Source of the DNA: Bacteroidales bacterium
GTDB lineage: Bacteria; Bacteroidota; Bacteroidia; Bacteroidales; VadinHA17
NCBI GenBank assembly: GCA_017999895.1
Contig: JAGNKY010000004.1
Location: forward strand, 1 to 64,000
DNA length: 64,000 bases
Reading direction: 5' to 3'
Below the pieces are notes generated by a model that had not been told where the DNA came from, did not search any database, and was given only the letters and a program-made list of their open reading frames with translations. The position numbers were made by a program, and so were the translations under genes. Shown here piece after piece: positions 1 to 8,374 of the stretch. Every line of letters begins with the position of its first letter. Position 1 is the first letter of the stretch.

Positions 1-58
1 CAATACTTATGAAATATATTTTTGCAATCAATTAATAAGAACTATAACTTTATAAAAA

Positions 59-97
59 TGTATACCATGTCTATAGCCCCTTGTATACCAAGTCTAT
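59..97. repeat. Short direct repeat pair, 16 bp
   Basis: The 16-mer at 59-74 (tgtataccatgtctat) recurs at 82-97 with one substitution. The copies are 7 bp apart. The function is unknown. It could be a remnant of a duplication or insertion target, but no element is visible between the copies. Confidence 0.5.
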
Positions 98-146
98 TGT
101 CCATACACTCCCCAAAGTGGGGAGGAGTAGCACTACACCAGAGAAA

Positions 147-275
147 TAAATCCGCCATCTGGCGGATTTAGGGGGCAAATAAAAGCAGTGGGGACTTATG
201 GGTCAAAAATAAGTCCCCCATTTGGGGGATTTAGGGGGCAAATAAAAAAAGGGCGGACTTAGGGGCAAAAAAGAT
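147..275. repeat. REP-like palindromic intergenic repeats
   Basis: Two units share one architecture: a 10-bp stem with a 4-nt loop, followed by the same tail gggggcaaataaaa. Unit 1 pairs 147-156 with 161-170. Unit 2 pairs 210-219 with 224-233 with one G-T pair. Half-units with a related ggacttaggggcaaaa-type tail appear at about 189-207 and 251-270. Degenerate palindromes of this kind are common between Bacteroidota genes and behave like REP or MITE-like elements. Whether they affect hisB expression cannot be told from the sequence. Confidence 0.7.
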
Positions 276-343
276 ATACTGATTAATTAATAAAAAACTA
301 TTATAATTAATTGATATTTAACGATTAGGCAATTTATTACTGT

Positions 344-1432
344 ATGAAGAAAGTTCTTTTTATTGATAGAGACGGCACCATTCTTGTCGAACCTCCGGAC
401 GAACAAATTGACAGTCTTGAGAAGATGGAGTTCGTACCGGGAGTGATTACGGCTCTTTCGAAGATAGCGGCACAAACCGATTTCGAAATGGTTATGGTGA
501 CGAATCAGGAAGGGTTGGGCACAGCAAGTTTCCCCGAGAAAGATTTTTGGCCCGCACATAACAAGATGCTCAGGATACTCGAAGGTGAAGGTGTGAAATT
601 TGCCGAAATATTCATTGATAGTAGTATGCCCGAAGAAAAAGCCCCCACAAGGAAACCGGGAACGGCTATGCTCGTAAAATACCTGGCTCAGGGAATAGAC
701 CTCACCTCCTCTTATGTTATAGGCGACAGGCTTACCGATGTTGAACTGGCAAAGAACATCGGTTGTAAAGCAATCCTGCTCAAGGATACAAATAACGATT
801 ACGCCTCACTCTGCACTACCGACTGGGAACAAATTTACAGTTTCCTCATAGGTCGGAGCAGAAAGGCAAAGGAAGAATATTCGACAAAAGAAACAAAAAT
901 CATGGTCGAAGTTGACCTCGACGGCACAGGCAAAAGCGCTGTTGACACAGGTATCGGATTCCTCGACCACATGCTCGACCAGCTTGCCCAGCATGGAAAA
1001 CTCGATTTGACCATAAAAGCAAAAGGCGATCTCAATGTTGATGAGCATCACACCATCGAGGATACGGCGATAGCGCTCGGAAGGGCTGTAAACAAAGCAC
1101 TCGGCAGCAGGAAGGGAATCGGCCGTTACGGTTTCACGGTGCCGATGGACGACTCACTGGCTTCTGTGGCTATTGACTTCGGAGGCAGGCCATGGCTCGT
1201 ATGGGATGTCATGCTGAAAAGGGAGAAAATCGGCGAAATGCCCTCCGAAATGTTCTTTCATTTCTTTAAATCATTCTCCGATAATGCAGGATGTAACATC
1301 AATATAAAAGCCGAAGGCGAAAACGAACATCATAAAATAGAGGCAGTGTTCAAAGCTTTCGGTAATGCGCTCGGGATGGCAGTAAAAAGAACCGGAAGCA
1401 GTTCGGTACCCAGTACCAAAGGAAAATTATGA
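344..1432 (+). CDS. hisB: Bifunctional histidinol-phosphatase / imidazoleglycerol-phosphate dehydratase
   Basis: This cytoplasmic enzyme catalyses two steps of histidine synthesis: dehydration of imidazoleglycerol phosphate and dephosphorylation of histidinol phosphate. The N-terminal part (about 1-165) is a HAD phosphatase with the nucleophile motif DRDGT (Asp8, Asp10). The C-terminal part (about 172-362) is the dehydratase, with the motifs [13 protein letters not shown] and [10 protein letters not shown] and a late NEHHKIEA motif that supply the metal-binding histidines. A length of 362 residues is normal for the fused enzyme. The ATG at 344 places the HAD motif directly at the N-terminus. 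The stop overlaps the hisH start by 4 bp (ATGA), so this is the first gene of a tightly coupled five-gene run in this window. Confidence 0.97.
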   Translation: MKKVLFIDRDGTILVEPPDEQIDSLEKMEFVPGVITALSKIAAQTDFEMVMVTNQEGLGTASFPEKDFWPAHNKMLRILEGEGVKFAEIFIDSSMPEEKAPTRKPGTAMLVKYLAQGIDLTSSYVIGDRLTDVELAKNIGCKAILLKDTNNDYASLCTTDWEQIYSFLIGRSRKAKEEYSTKETKIMVEVDLDGTGKSAVDTGIGFLDHMLDQLAQHGKLDLTIKAKGDLNVDEHHTIEDTAIALGRAVNKALGSRKGIGRYGFTVPMDDSLASVAIDFGGRPWLVWDVMLKREKIGEMPSEMFFHFFKSFSDNAGCNINIKAEGENEHHKIEAVFKAFGNALGMAVKRTGSSSVPSTKGKL

Positions 1433-2007
1433 TTGCCATACTTAAATACAATGCCGGCAATATAAGGTCGGTTCAGAACGCTCTCGAAAGGGAAGGCTGT
1501 TCGTCCGTAATAACCGACAATGCAAACGACATATTATATGCCGAAAAAGTAATTATTCCCGGGGTGGGTCATGCCGGACAGGCAATGAAATACCTCAGGG
1601 AAAGGGGGCTCGATAAACTCATAAAATCCCTGAAACAGCCTGTGCTCGGCATCTGTCTTGGTCTTCAGCTTATGTGCACTGACTCGGAAGAAGAAAACAC
1701 AGTATGCCTCGGTATATTCGATTCGAAAGTAAAAAGATTCCCATACGGCGTAATAGTCCCTCACATGGGCTGGAATAACTTTACGACGATAAACGGTGAA
1801 TTATTCCGGGGAATAAGCCTGTCGGACGATATGTATTATGTTCACAGCTATTATGCTGAAATATGCGATTATACTACTGCAATATGCGAATATGCAGTAT
1901 CTTTCGGCGCTGCTATGCAGAAAGATAATTTTTATGCGGTTCAGTTTCATCCGGAGAAATCGGCACGTACAGGTGAAAAAATTATAAGAAACTTTCTTGC
2001 ACTGTGA
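1429..2007 (+). CDS. hisH: Imidazole glycerol phosphate synthase, glutaminase subunit
   Basis: HisH releases ammonia from glutamine and channels it to HisF, which closes the imidazole ring. It is a class I glutamine amidotransferase of 192 residues, the usual length. The catalytic triad is visible: Cys76 in GICLGLQLM, and His174 and Glu176 in QFHPEKS. The start ATG overlaps the hisB stop and the stop overlaps the hisA start, both by 4 bp, which implies translational coupling. The partner hisF lies two genes downstream in the same operon. Confidence 0.97.
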   Translation: MIAILKYNAGNIRSVQNALEREGCSSVITDNANDILYAEKVIIPGVGHAGQAMKYLRERGLDKLIKSLKQPVLGICLGLQLMCTDSEEENTVCLGIFDSKVKRFPYGVIVPHMGWNNFTTINGELFRGISLSDDMYYVHSYYAEICDYTTAICEYAVSFGAAMQKDNFYAVQFHPEKSARTGEKIIRNFLAL

Positions 2008-2717
2008 GAATAATACTTGCAATAGATATTATCGGCGGAAAATGCGTAAGGCTCACAAAAGGAGATTATGCAACGATGAAAACCTATAATGACAATCCTC
2101 TCGATGTTGCAAAGACTCTGGAAGAGAACGGCATAAGATATCTTCATCTTGTTGACCTCGACGGTGCGCGTGAGGGAAAGGTTGTGAATCACAAAATTCT
2201 CGAAGAGATAACTTCCCGCACCTCGCTGATTGTTGATTTCGGAGGGGGGATAAGGTCGGAAGATAGCCTCAGACTTGCCCTCGACTGCGGAGCCGCTCAG
2301 GTAAATATCGGAAGCATTGCGTACAGCAACCGGGAAATGTTTCTCGAATGGCTCGGAAAGTACGGGAGTGAGAAGATAATTCTGGCAGCCGACAGTATTA
2401 ACCGCAGGATTGCCGTACATGGATGGAGCGAAGAATCGGAGACGGATGTCGTGGATTTCATTGCCGGATACAGTAAAGCAGGAGTTAGATATGTCGTTTC
2501 GACCGACATATCCAGAGACGGCATGATGAAAGGGCCGTCGGTCGGGCTTTACAGAGATATACTTTCGGCCTGCGATATAAAGCTGATTGCAAGCGGAGGG
2601 ATATCGTCCGTAAATGATTTGAAGAAATTGTCCGGAGCAGGCTGCGACGGTGCAATAATCGGAAAAGCCTATTACGAAGGAGCAATAAAAACTGAAGAAC
2701 TTAAAGAAATATGTTAA
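2004..2717 (+). CDS. hisA: ProFAR isomerase (HisA)
   Basis: HisA is a cytoplasmic TIM-barrel isomerase. It converts the aminoaldose ProFAR to the ketose PRFAR by an Amadori rearrangement. The protein starts [17 protein letters not shown], with catalytic Asp8 at the end of the first strand. The second half repeats the phosphate-binding pattern (STDISRDGM, then IASGGIS). It uses a GTG start inside the GTGA overlap with the hisH stop; no later start keeps the first beta strand. A length of 237 residues is normal. Its last codons overlap the hisF start by 7 bp. Confidence 0.96.
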   Translation: MRIILAIDIIGGKCVRLTKGDYATMKTYNDNPLDVAKTLEENGIRYLHLVDLDGAREGKVVNHKILEEITSRTSLIVDFGGGIRSEDSLRLALDCGAAQVNIGSIAYSNREMFLEWLGKYGSEKIILAADSINRRIAVHGWSEESETDVVDFIAGYSKAGVRYVVSTDISRDGMMKGPSVGLYRDILSACDIKLIASGGISSVNDLKKLSGAGCDGAIIGKAYYEGAIKTEELKEIC

Positions 2718-3463
2718 AAAAACGAATTATTCCATGTCTTGATATTAAAGACGGCCGGACGGTAAAGGGCGTCAATTTTATCAATCTCCGCGACGCCGGC
2801 GACGCAGTTGAACTCGCATCGAGGTATGTCGAGGATGGCGCTGACGAACTGGTATTTCTGGATATCACTGCCACAGTCGAGAAACGTAAAACTATTGTGC
2901 CGCTGGTCGAAAAGGTTGCAAAGGCAATCAATATTCCATTTACGGTCGGAGGCGGGATAAAATCGGTTGACGATGCATTCGCAATAATAAATGCCGGAGC
3001 CGATAAGATAAGCATCAACACTGCCGCAGTGATGAACCCTGAGCTCATTTCCGAAATTGCAAACCATTTCGGCAGTCAGTGTGTGGTTGTCGCAATTGAT
3101 GCAGGCCTCATAGATGATGAATGGAAAGTGTTCATCAACGGTGGCAGAACGCCAACATCGCTCGATACACTTGAATGGGCGACAAAGGTCGCAGAATATG
3201 GGGCTGGCGAAATACTCCTGACCTCTATGGCTGCCGACGGTACAAAAGAAGGATTCTCGATAGAGATAACTAAAAAAGTAGTAGATGCCGTACGAATACC
3301 GGTTATAGCATCGGGCGGCGCAGGACGTAAAGAAGACTTCAGGGATGTCTTCCTCGAAACAGGATGCAGTGCAGCACTTGCGGCAGGCATATTCCATTAC
3401 GGCGAGTTATCTATAAGGGAACTCAAAAAATATTTGTCACAATTCAATATACAGGTAAGATGA
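2711..3463 (+). CDS. hisF: Imidazole glycerol phosphate synthase, cyclase subunit
   Basis: HisF uses ammonia from HisH to make imidazoleglycerol phosphate and AICAR. It is a 250-residue TIM barrel, the normal size. Catalytic Asp11 lies in [14 protein letters not shown] and the second catalytic Asp in VVVAIDA. The late loop reads [12 protein letters not shown], whereas most family members have an Asp after TSM. This is a small departure; the downstream DGT is kept. The start overlaps hisA by 7 bp and the stop overlaps hisIE by 4 bp (ATGA). Confidence 0.97.
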   Translation: MLKKRIIPCLDIKDGRTVKGVNFINLRDAGDAVELASRYVEDGADELVFLDITATVEKRKTIVPLVEKVAKAINIPFTVGGGIKSVDDAFAIINAGADKISINTAAVMNPELISEIANHFGSQCVVVAIDAGLIDDEWKVFINGGRTPTSLDTLEWATKVAEYGAGEILLTSMAADGTKEGFSIEITKKVVDAVRIPVIASGGAGRKEDFRDVFLETGCSAALAAGIFHYGELSIRELKKYLSQFNIQVR

Positions 3464-4083
3464 ATAAAATTGAGATGAATAAAATTGACTTCAGCAAGGG
3501 AGCAGGCCTTGTGCCTGCAGTCATCCAGGACAGTTGCACAATGCAGGTGCTGATGGTGGGATTCATGAATGAGGAGGCACTGAACCGTACGATAGACGAG
3601 GGTAAGGTTTGTTTCTATAGCAGGACAAAAAAGAAACTATGGACAAAAGGCGAGACATCCGGAAATTTTCTTTATCCTGAAGAAATACTTACCGACTGCG
3701 ACAACGATACCCTGCTTATTAAAGTCAGGCCTGCCGGTCCGGTCTGCCACAAGGGAACAACATCGTGCTTCGGCGATGAGACGCCAAAAGGATTCATATA
3801 TAAACTCCAGAATATTATCGGCCAGAGGATAAATGAAAATGCATCCGATTCATATACAAATACACTTTACAAAAAAGGAGTCAATAAAATTGCCCAGAAA
3901 GTTGGAGAAGAAGCTGTCGAACTGGTAATCGAAGCGCTTGGCGACGACTCGTCAGCCATTTCGAATGAAGCGGCAGATTTGATTTATCATTTCCTGATTC
4001 TCCTCAAGTCGAAAGGCCTGAAACTCGAAGATGTGGAAGACGTGCTGATGAACAGACATAACAAAAAAACCGGGAATAAATAA
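3460..4083 (+). CDS. hisI: Phosphoribosyl-AMP cyclohydrolase / phosphoribosyl-ATP pyrophosphohydrolase
   Basis: This HisIE fusion performs the second and third steps of histidine synthesis. The cyclohydrolase domain (about 6-105) shows TKGETSGN and the metal-binding region DCDNDTLL...CHKGTTSCF. The pyrophosphohydrolase domain (about 112-207) shows [11 protein letters not shown] and [12 protein letters not shown] chose the ATG at 3460, which overlaps the hisF stop (3461-3463) and gives 207 residues. The reading frame is open back to 3364 but that stretch lies inside hisF. A second in-frame ATG at 3475 is possible. It is the last gene of the his run; AT-rich DNA without a clear hairpin follows. 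Confidence 0.95.
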   Translation: MNKIEMNKIDFSKGAGLVPAVIQDSCTMQVLMVGFMNEEALNRTIDEGKVCFYSRTKKKLWTKGETSGNFLYPEEILTDCDNDTLLIKVRPAGPVCHKGTTSCFGDETPKGFIYKLQNIIGQRINENASDSYTNTLYKKGVNKIAQKVGEEAVELVIEALGDDSSAISNEAADLIYHFLILLKSKGLKLEDVEDVLMNRHNKKTGNK

Positions 4084-4110
4084 ATAAAATTAAATTTTTT
4101 TATATTTTTG

Positions 4111-4140
4111 TTTGTTTTTTTAATTAAAAAACTATTTTTG
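4111..4140 (+). promoter_or_regulatory. Promoter of the Phe/Tyr leader and operon
   Basis: A TTTG at 4111-4114 is followed after 18 bp by TATTTTTG at 4133-4140. This matches the TTTG / TAnnTTTG pattern of the Bacteroidota primary sigma factor. The predicted start of transcription is near 4146, about 12 nt before the leader ATG. The assignment rests on pattern match and position only. Confidence 0.7.
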
Positions 4141-4158
4141 TAAGCTGAAATTAAGAAA

Positions 4159-4221
4159 ATGATTGCCGCATATAAATATTATTTCTTCACTTTTTTCTTT
4201 TTCTATTTTTTCGGAAAGTAG
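4159..4221 (+). CDS. Phe/Tyr-rich leader peptide (attenuator)
   Basis: This 20-codon ORF encodes MIAAYKYYFFTFFFFYFFGK and ends in TAG. Twelve of the 20 residues are Phe (8) or Tyr (4), the two end products of the operon that follows. It starts about 12 nt after the predicted transcription start and ends 3 nt before an RNA segment that can form an antiterminator. This is the layout of PheL in enterobacteria: a ribosome short of charged tRNA-Phe or tRNA-Tyr stalls in the ORF and prevents terminator formation. The peptide itself probably has no other function. The coding assignment is inferred from composition and context. Confidence 0.88.
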   Translation: MIAAYKYYFFTFFFFYFFGK

Positions 4222-4223
4222 AG

Positions 4224-4278
4224 TGAGGGATTTTTGTATGTGGCTTAAATATACGATTACAGGTGCAAGGGTCCCTCA
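4224..4278 (+). promoter_or_regulatory. Antiterminator pairing of the Phe/Tyr attenuator
   Basis: RNA segment 4224-4238 can pair without a gap with 4264-4278: fifteen pairs, four of them G-U. The core is GAGGGA (4225-4230) with TCCCTC (4272-4277). The downstream arm contains the whole left arm of the terminator hairpin (4265-4275), so the two structures exclude each other. The upstream arm begins 3 nt after the leader stop codon, so a ribosome that reaches the stop would cover it and let the terminator form. Confidence 0.8.
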
Positions 4279-4300
4279 AAAAAGGGGCCCTTGCTTGTTT
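4265..4300 (+). terminator. Attenuator terminator hairpin before pheA
   Basis: Arms 4265-4275 (gcaagggtccc) and 4284-4294 (ggggcccttgc) pair over 11 bp with one G-T pair and an 8-nt loop of mostly A. The tail ttgttt is a modest U tract. The hairpin lies 20 nt before the pheA ATG and after a leader ORF, so it is a conditional terminator and not the end of the his operon. Confidence 0.82.
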
Positions 4301-4320
4301 AATTAAGTGTTTATTATCAG

Positions 4321-5166
4321 ATGGAAAAAATAATAAAAGTTTCTATTCAGGGAGAAGTGGCAAGCTTTCATGAAGTTGCAGCAAAGCAATACTTTGGAAA
4401 CGATATTGAAATAATACCATGTTCAACTTTCGATCAGACACTTCTTGAAGCCAAAACCGGCAGAGCCGATTATGCAGTGATGGCTATCGAAAACGCAAGA
4501 GCCGGCAGTATTTTGTATAATTATTCGCTGATAAGAGAGTCAGGACTTAAAATCCTTGGAGAACATGATTTAAGGATAAAACAGAATCTTATGGCCCTGC
4601 CCGGACAAACAATAAGCGATATCAGGCAGATAAGGACACATCCGATAGCAATCTCCCAGTGTATGACTTTCCTTAACAAATATCCTGAAATAACATTAAT
4701 AGAAACTGAAGATACGGCTGGAAGCGCAAGGGAAATAAGCGAAAATAAATTGAAGGGTGTGGCAACAATTGCTTCATCAATTGCTGCAGAGTTATATGGG
4801 CTCGAGATTATTGCAGAAGGAATCGAAACATACAGGGAGAACTACACCAGGTTTCTTATTATCGGACCCAAAAGCAAAGGCTTGAGAAAAGGCAACAAAG
4901 CATCGGTGTGTTTCTCACTGAAACACAAACCCGGAAGCCTCGCAAACGTCTTGGTGAAATTTGCAGAAATGAATATAAACCTTACAAAGATACAGTCGGT
5001 GCCACGTCTGAACGGAAATGGATGGGGATATATGTTCTATCTCGACCTCGAGATTCCAGAAGATACCACTACAATGGAACTGATACATGGGGTGCTTGGA
5101 GACGACACTACCGACCTTGAAATATTAGGAATATATCAAAAAGACGACATTATATATGAAAGTTAA
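4321..5166 (+). CDS. pheA: Prephenate dehydratase
   Basis: PheA converts prephenate to phenylpyruvate, the committed step to phenylalanine. The catalytic domain (about 1-185) ends with the YTRFLIIG stretch that contains the conserved TRF motif. A C-terminal ACT domain (about 198-275) starts at SVCFSLKHKPGSLANVL; it is the usual site of Phe feedback inhibition. The ESRP motif of many ACT domains reads IQSVP here. There is no chorismate mutase domain; that activity is fused to the DAHP synthase three genes downstream. The gene starts directly after the attenuator hairpin and overlaps the next gene by 11 bp. Confidence 0.95.
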   Translation: MEKIIKVSIQGEVASFHEVAAKQYFGNDIEIIPCSTFDQTLLEAKTGRADYAVMAIENARAGSILYNYSLIRESGLKILGEHDLRIKQNLMALPGQTISDIRQIRTHPIAISQCMTFLNKYPEITLIETEDTAGSAREISENKLKGVATIASSIAAELYGLEIIAEGIETYRENYTRFLIIGPKSKGLRKGNKASVCFSLKHKPGSLANVLVKFAEMNINLTKIQSVPRLNGNGWGYMFYLDLEIPEDTTTMELIHGVLGDDTTDLEILGIYQKDDIIYES

Positions 5167-6322
5167 ACCGGCCGAAAGAACAAAAACTGTTCAGGAATAT
5201 TATTTCTCGGTCAAACTGAAACAGATTGACCGGATGAAAAAAGAGGGCATTAATGTTATCAACCTTGGAATAGGCAGCCCTGATATGCCTCCGCCTCCGG
5301 AAGCCATAAAAAAACTGTCGGAGGAAGCTGCAAAACCCGATGTGCACGGCTATCAAAGCTATAATGGTATACCCGAGCTCAGAAATGCAATGGCCGACTG
5401 GTACAAAAAATATTTTAATGTAACGCTCGACCCTGATAATGAAATTCTACCTCTGATAGGTAGCAAGGAAGGAATAATGCATATTAGCATGGCTTTTATA
5501 AATCCGGGCGATGAAGTTCTTGTTCCCGACCCTGGTTACCCCTCTTATTCTTCGATTACCCGGCTCGTGGGAGGAAATATTAGAGAATATGACCTTACCG
5601 AAGAGAACAACTGGCTGCCCGATTTTGATGCTCTCGAAGATTCCGACCTTAGCAGGGTTAAACTTATGTGGGTGAATTATCCCAACATGCCAACGGGCCG
5701 GAAAGCGTCAACAATACTCTTCGAAAGACTGATAAAATTTGGAGAAAAACATAACATATTGATAGTAAACGATAACCCTTATAGCTTTATACTTAATAAA
5801 GACCATATTAGTATATTATACGTTAATGGGGCTAAAAATGTTGCAATCGAGCTTAATTCCTTGAGCAAGTCGCATAATATGGCAGGATGGAGAATCGGTA
5901 TGGCTGCTGGTGATAAGGATTATATAAGCGAGGTGTTGAAAGTAAAAAGCAACATGGATTCGGGAATGTTCCGGCCGGTGCAACTTGCAGCGGCTGAAGC
6001 ATTGAAAAGAGGCGACGACTGGTATTATGAGCTAAATAGTGTGTATTCACGAAGAAGAGAAGCTGCTTGTGAACTTATGGATGCACTGCAATGTAGTTAT
6101 GATCCCGAACAGGCCGGTCTGTTCATGTGGGGAAAGATAAGCGACAGATATAAAAATGCGGAAGAACTGGCCGACAAAGTTCTCGATAAAGCTCATGTCT
6201 TTATCACCCCGGGATCTATTTTCGGGAAAAACGGGAGCAAATATGTGAGGATATCACTATGCTGTAAAGAGGAAATACTTTTTAAGGCAAAAGAAAGGGT
6301 TATAAATAATTTCATGAAGTAA
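5156..6322 (+). CDS. PLP-dependent aminotransferase, probably aromatic amino acid
   Basis: This is a fold-type I aminotransferase of 388 residues. The PLP lysine lies in SLSKSHNMAGWRIG (about residue 240). NYPNMPTGRKAS and NDNPYSF are typical cofactor-site motifs. The sequence resembles the class I/II group that also contains LL-diaminopimelate aminotransferases. Its place between pheA and tyrA, with an 11-bp overlap to pheA, suggests it transaminates phenylpyruvate and 4-hydroxyphenylpyruvate to Phe and Tyr. Substrate specificity cannot be read from the sequence. Confidence 0.9.
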   Translation: MKVKPAERTKTVQEYYFSVKLKQIDRMKKEGINVINLGIGSPDMPPPPEAIKKLSEEAAKPDVHGYQSYNGIPELRNAMADWYKKYFNVTLDPDNEILPLIGSKEGIMHISMAFINPGDEVLVPDPGYPSYSSITRLVGGNIREYDLTEENNWLPDFDALEDSDLSRVKLMWVNYPNMPTGRKASTILFERLIKFGEKHNILIVNDNPYSFILNKDHISILYVNGAKNVAIELNSLSKSHNMAGWRIGMAAGDKDYISEVLKVKSNMDSGMFRPVQLAAAEALKRGDDWYYELNSVYSRRREAACELMDALQCSYDPEQAGLFMWGKISDRYKNAEELADKVLDKAHVFITPGSIFGKNGSKYVRISLCCKEEILFKAKERVINNFMK

Positions 6323-6355
6323 ATTTTTTAATTAATAATAGATTAGAGAATAAAA

Positions 6356-7201
6356 ATGACAATTTGCATTGTTGGAATAGGACTTATTGGAGGATCGATG
6401 GCAATTGACCTCAAGAAAAGAGGATTTGCCGATACTGTAATAGGTGTCGATGTAAATATTCAGCATCAAAATATTGCAAAATTATGTGGTATAGTTGACG
6501 AAACCGACACACTTGAAAATGCAGTCGAAAAAAGCGATTTAATAATTCTGTCGGCACCGGTTGATGTCAATTGCGCGATTCTTCCCTGCATACTCGATAT
6601 GACACAGGGAACGAATAAAGTTATTACTGACATGGGTTCGACAAAAGGCTCTATAGCAAAAGCATCGAATGGCCATCCGAACAGAGGAAGGTTTGTTGCG
6701 GCCCATCCAATGGCTGGAACAGAATTCTCGGGTCCTCTTGCTGCACATAGCAAACTTTTCGATTATAAAAGAGCCATTATATGTGATCCTGAGCTAAGTG
6801 ACGCGGATGCTCTTGAAACTGTGAAAAGTATGTTTAACGTTCTGAATATGAATATAGTATATATGGATTCAAGTAGTCACGACGTCCATGTTGCTTATGT
6901 TTCCCATATATCGCATATCACATCTTTTTCACTTGCCTTGTGCGTTCTCGAAAAGGAGAAAGAAACTGAAAATATTCTCACTCTTGCAGGAGGCGGTTTT
7001 GAAAGTACAGTGAGGCTGGCAAAGAGTAACAGTGAAACATGGGCTCCTATATTCACCGAAAATGCCGAACATATCATCGAGGTTATTGATACGTATATGG
7101 AAAAAATGAAAACCTTCAGGAAGTTTATTCTTGAGAAAAACACTGAAGGGCTTAAAAAGCTTATGGAAGAAGCAAATAAGATTCAAAAGATTTTAAACTG
7201 A
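6356..7201 (+). CDS. tyrA: Prephenate dehydrogenase
   Basis: TyrA oxidatively decarboxylates prephenate to 4-hydroxyphenylpyruvate, the branch to tyrosine. The N-terminal Rossmann domain begins ICIVGIGLIGGSMAIDL. The substrate-site histidine region AAHPMAGTEFSG and the later VHVAYVSHISHI are clear. At 281 residues it lacks both a fused chorismate mutase and a C-terminal ACT domain, so Tyr control may rest on the attenuator and other enzymes. It lies 33 bp after the aminotransferase and 6 bp before the DAHP synthase. Confidence 0.95.
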   Translation: MTICIVGIGLIGGSMAIDLKKRGFADTVIGVDVNIQHQNIAKLCGIVDETDTLENAVEKSDLIILSAPVDVNCAILPCILDMTQGTNKVITDMGSTKGSIAKASNGHPNRGRFVAAHPMAGTEFSGPLAAHSKLFDYKRAIICDPELSDADALETVKSMFNVLNMNIVYMDSSSHDVHVAYVSHISHITSFSLALCVLEKEKETENILTLAGGGFESTVRLAKSNSETWAPIFTENAEHIIEVIDTYMEKMKTFRKFILEKNTEGLKKLMEEANKIQKILN

Positions 7202-7207
7202 TTCGCT

Positions 7208-8326
7208 ATGGTTCTGGAGATGGATATTTCGCCTTTGAAAGGCTGGATTGAGAATTCGGAAAGGCCGTTTATCATATCCGGTCCGTGTAGTGCGGAGACC
7301 GAAGAGCAGGTGATGGAGACAGCCCGCAGGCTGGCCGAAATAAAACAGGTAAAAGTTTTTCGTGCCGGAATATGGAAACCGAGAACGCGGCCAGGCTCAT
7401 TTGAAGGAGCAGGTATAAACGGATTGAAATGGCTCAGAAGGGTAAAAGAAGAAACCGGACTTCTTACAGCTACCGAAGTGGCCAATGAAAAACATGTTTA
7501 CGAAGCTCTTAAATATGATGTTGACGTGTTATGGATAGGGGCCCGTACATCGGTAAACCCGTTTTCGGTTCAGGAAATAGCCGATGCATTGTCGGGAACA
7601 AATGTGATGGTTCTGGTAAAGAATCCAATAAATCCGGATATTGACCTTTGGACAGGTGCTATCGAGAGAGTGGCAAAAGCAGGTATAAAGAAACTCGGTG
7701 CAATACACCGAGGCTTTTCAACATTTGAAAAAACCGTTTACCGGAACCAGCCTAACTGGCAGATACCCATTGAACTAAGAAGAAGAATACCAGGACTGCC
7801 TATCCTCTGCGACCCGAGTCACATGGGAGGAAGCAGAAAATATATTTATGAGATATCGCAAAAAGCAATGGATCTCAATTTCGACGGACTTGTTATTGAA
7901 TCACATATCAATCCCGAAAATGCATGGAGCGATGCAGCACAGCAAGTTACACCCGACATGCTAAAAGAAATTCTTGTGCGGCTTGTGTTAAGAAACCCAA
8001 ATCCTGACGATCCTAAAATACTTGATGAACTTGGTGAACTTCGCCAGCAGATCGATGTTTTCGACGATTATCTCATAGAACTGCTCGAACAGAGGATGCA
8101 GGTAGCCGATAAAATAGGTCTGTTCAAAAAACTGAATAACATCACAGTGCTTCAGAGTGCAAGATGGGATGAAATTATATCAAAAGCAGTGACAAAAGGA
8201 AAGACGAAAGGGCTCAGCACCGAATTGATCGATACTATCTTCAAGGCTATTCATCAGGAGTCTATAAACCGACAGATTAAAATTATCAACAATGGAATGA
8301 ATAATAATTCGAACGGGAAAAGTTGA
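7208..8326 (+). CDS. DAHP synthase / chorismate mutase fusion
   Basis: The enzyme catalyses the first step of the shikimate pathway (PEP plus erythrose 4-phosphate) and also converts chorismate to prephenate. The N-terminal DAHP synthase domain (about 1-265) is of the short, KDPG-aldolase-like kind, with SGPCSAETEEQ, FRAGIWKPRTRPGSFEGAG and CDPSHMGGSR. The C-terminal AroQ-type mutase (about 278-362) begins LGELRQQIDVFDDYLIELL and contains the conserved arginine-lysine pattern around QRMQVADKIGLFKK. In related fusions the mutase domain senses prephenate and controls the synthase. It supplies the substrate for both pheA and tyrA in the same operon. Confidence 0.95.
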   Translation: MVLEMDISPLKGWIENSERPFIISGPCSAETEEQVMETARRLAEIKQVKVFRAGIWKPRTRPGSFEGAGINGLKWLRRVKEETGLLTATEVANEKHVYEALKYDVDVLWIGARTSVNPFSVQEIADALSGTNVMVLVKNPINPDIDLWTGAIERVAKAGIKKLGAIHRGFSTFEKTVYRNQPNWQIPIELRRRIPGLPILCDPSHMGGSRKYIYEISQKAMDLNFDGLVIESHINPENAWSDAAQQVTPDMLKEILVRLVLRNPNPDDPKILDELGELRQQIDVFDDYLIELLEQRMQVADKIGLFKKLNNITVLQSARWDEIISKAVTKGKTKGLSTELIDTIFKAIHQESINRQIKIINNGMNNNSNGKS

Positions 8327-8374
8327 ATTTGTTTTAATTTGTAAAAAATCTAAAACCACTTTAACTAAAAAAAC

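Larger units (their letters stand above)
1..343. other. Intergenic region upstream of hisB
   Basis: No convincing gene is visible in this stretch. It holds a 16-bp direct repeat (59-74 and 82-97, one mismatch), a small C/G hairpin (108-113 pairing with 119-124) and a cluster of REP-like palindromes (147-275). No clear TAnnTTTG promoter precedes hisB. The hisG, hisD and hisC genes that often precede hisB in this phylum are not in the window and may lie further left or elsewhere. Confidence 0.6.

Noticed and set aside
1..343. His leader peptide before hisB
   Set aside because: No short ORF with a run of His codons is present in this stretch.
2714..3397. Long minus-strand ORF inside hisF
   Set aside because: It is antisense to a clear hisF gene and its composition is that of a shadow frame.
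3364..3459. Longer start for hisIE
   Set aside because: The extra residues lie in the hisF coding region, while the ATG at 3460 gives the normal family length and an ATGA overlap.
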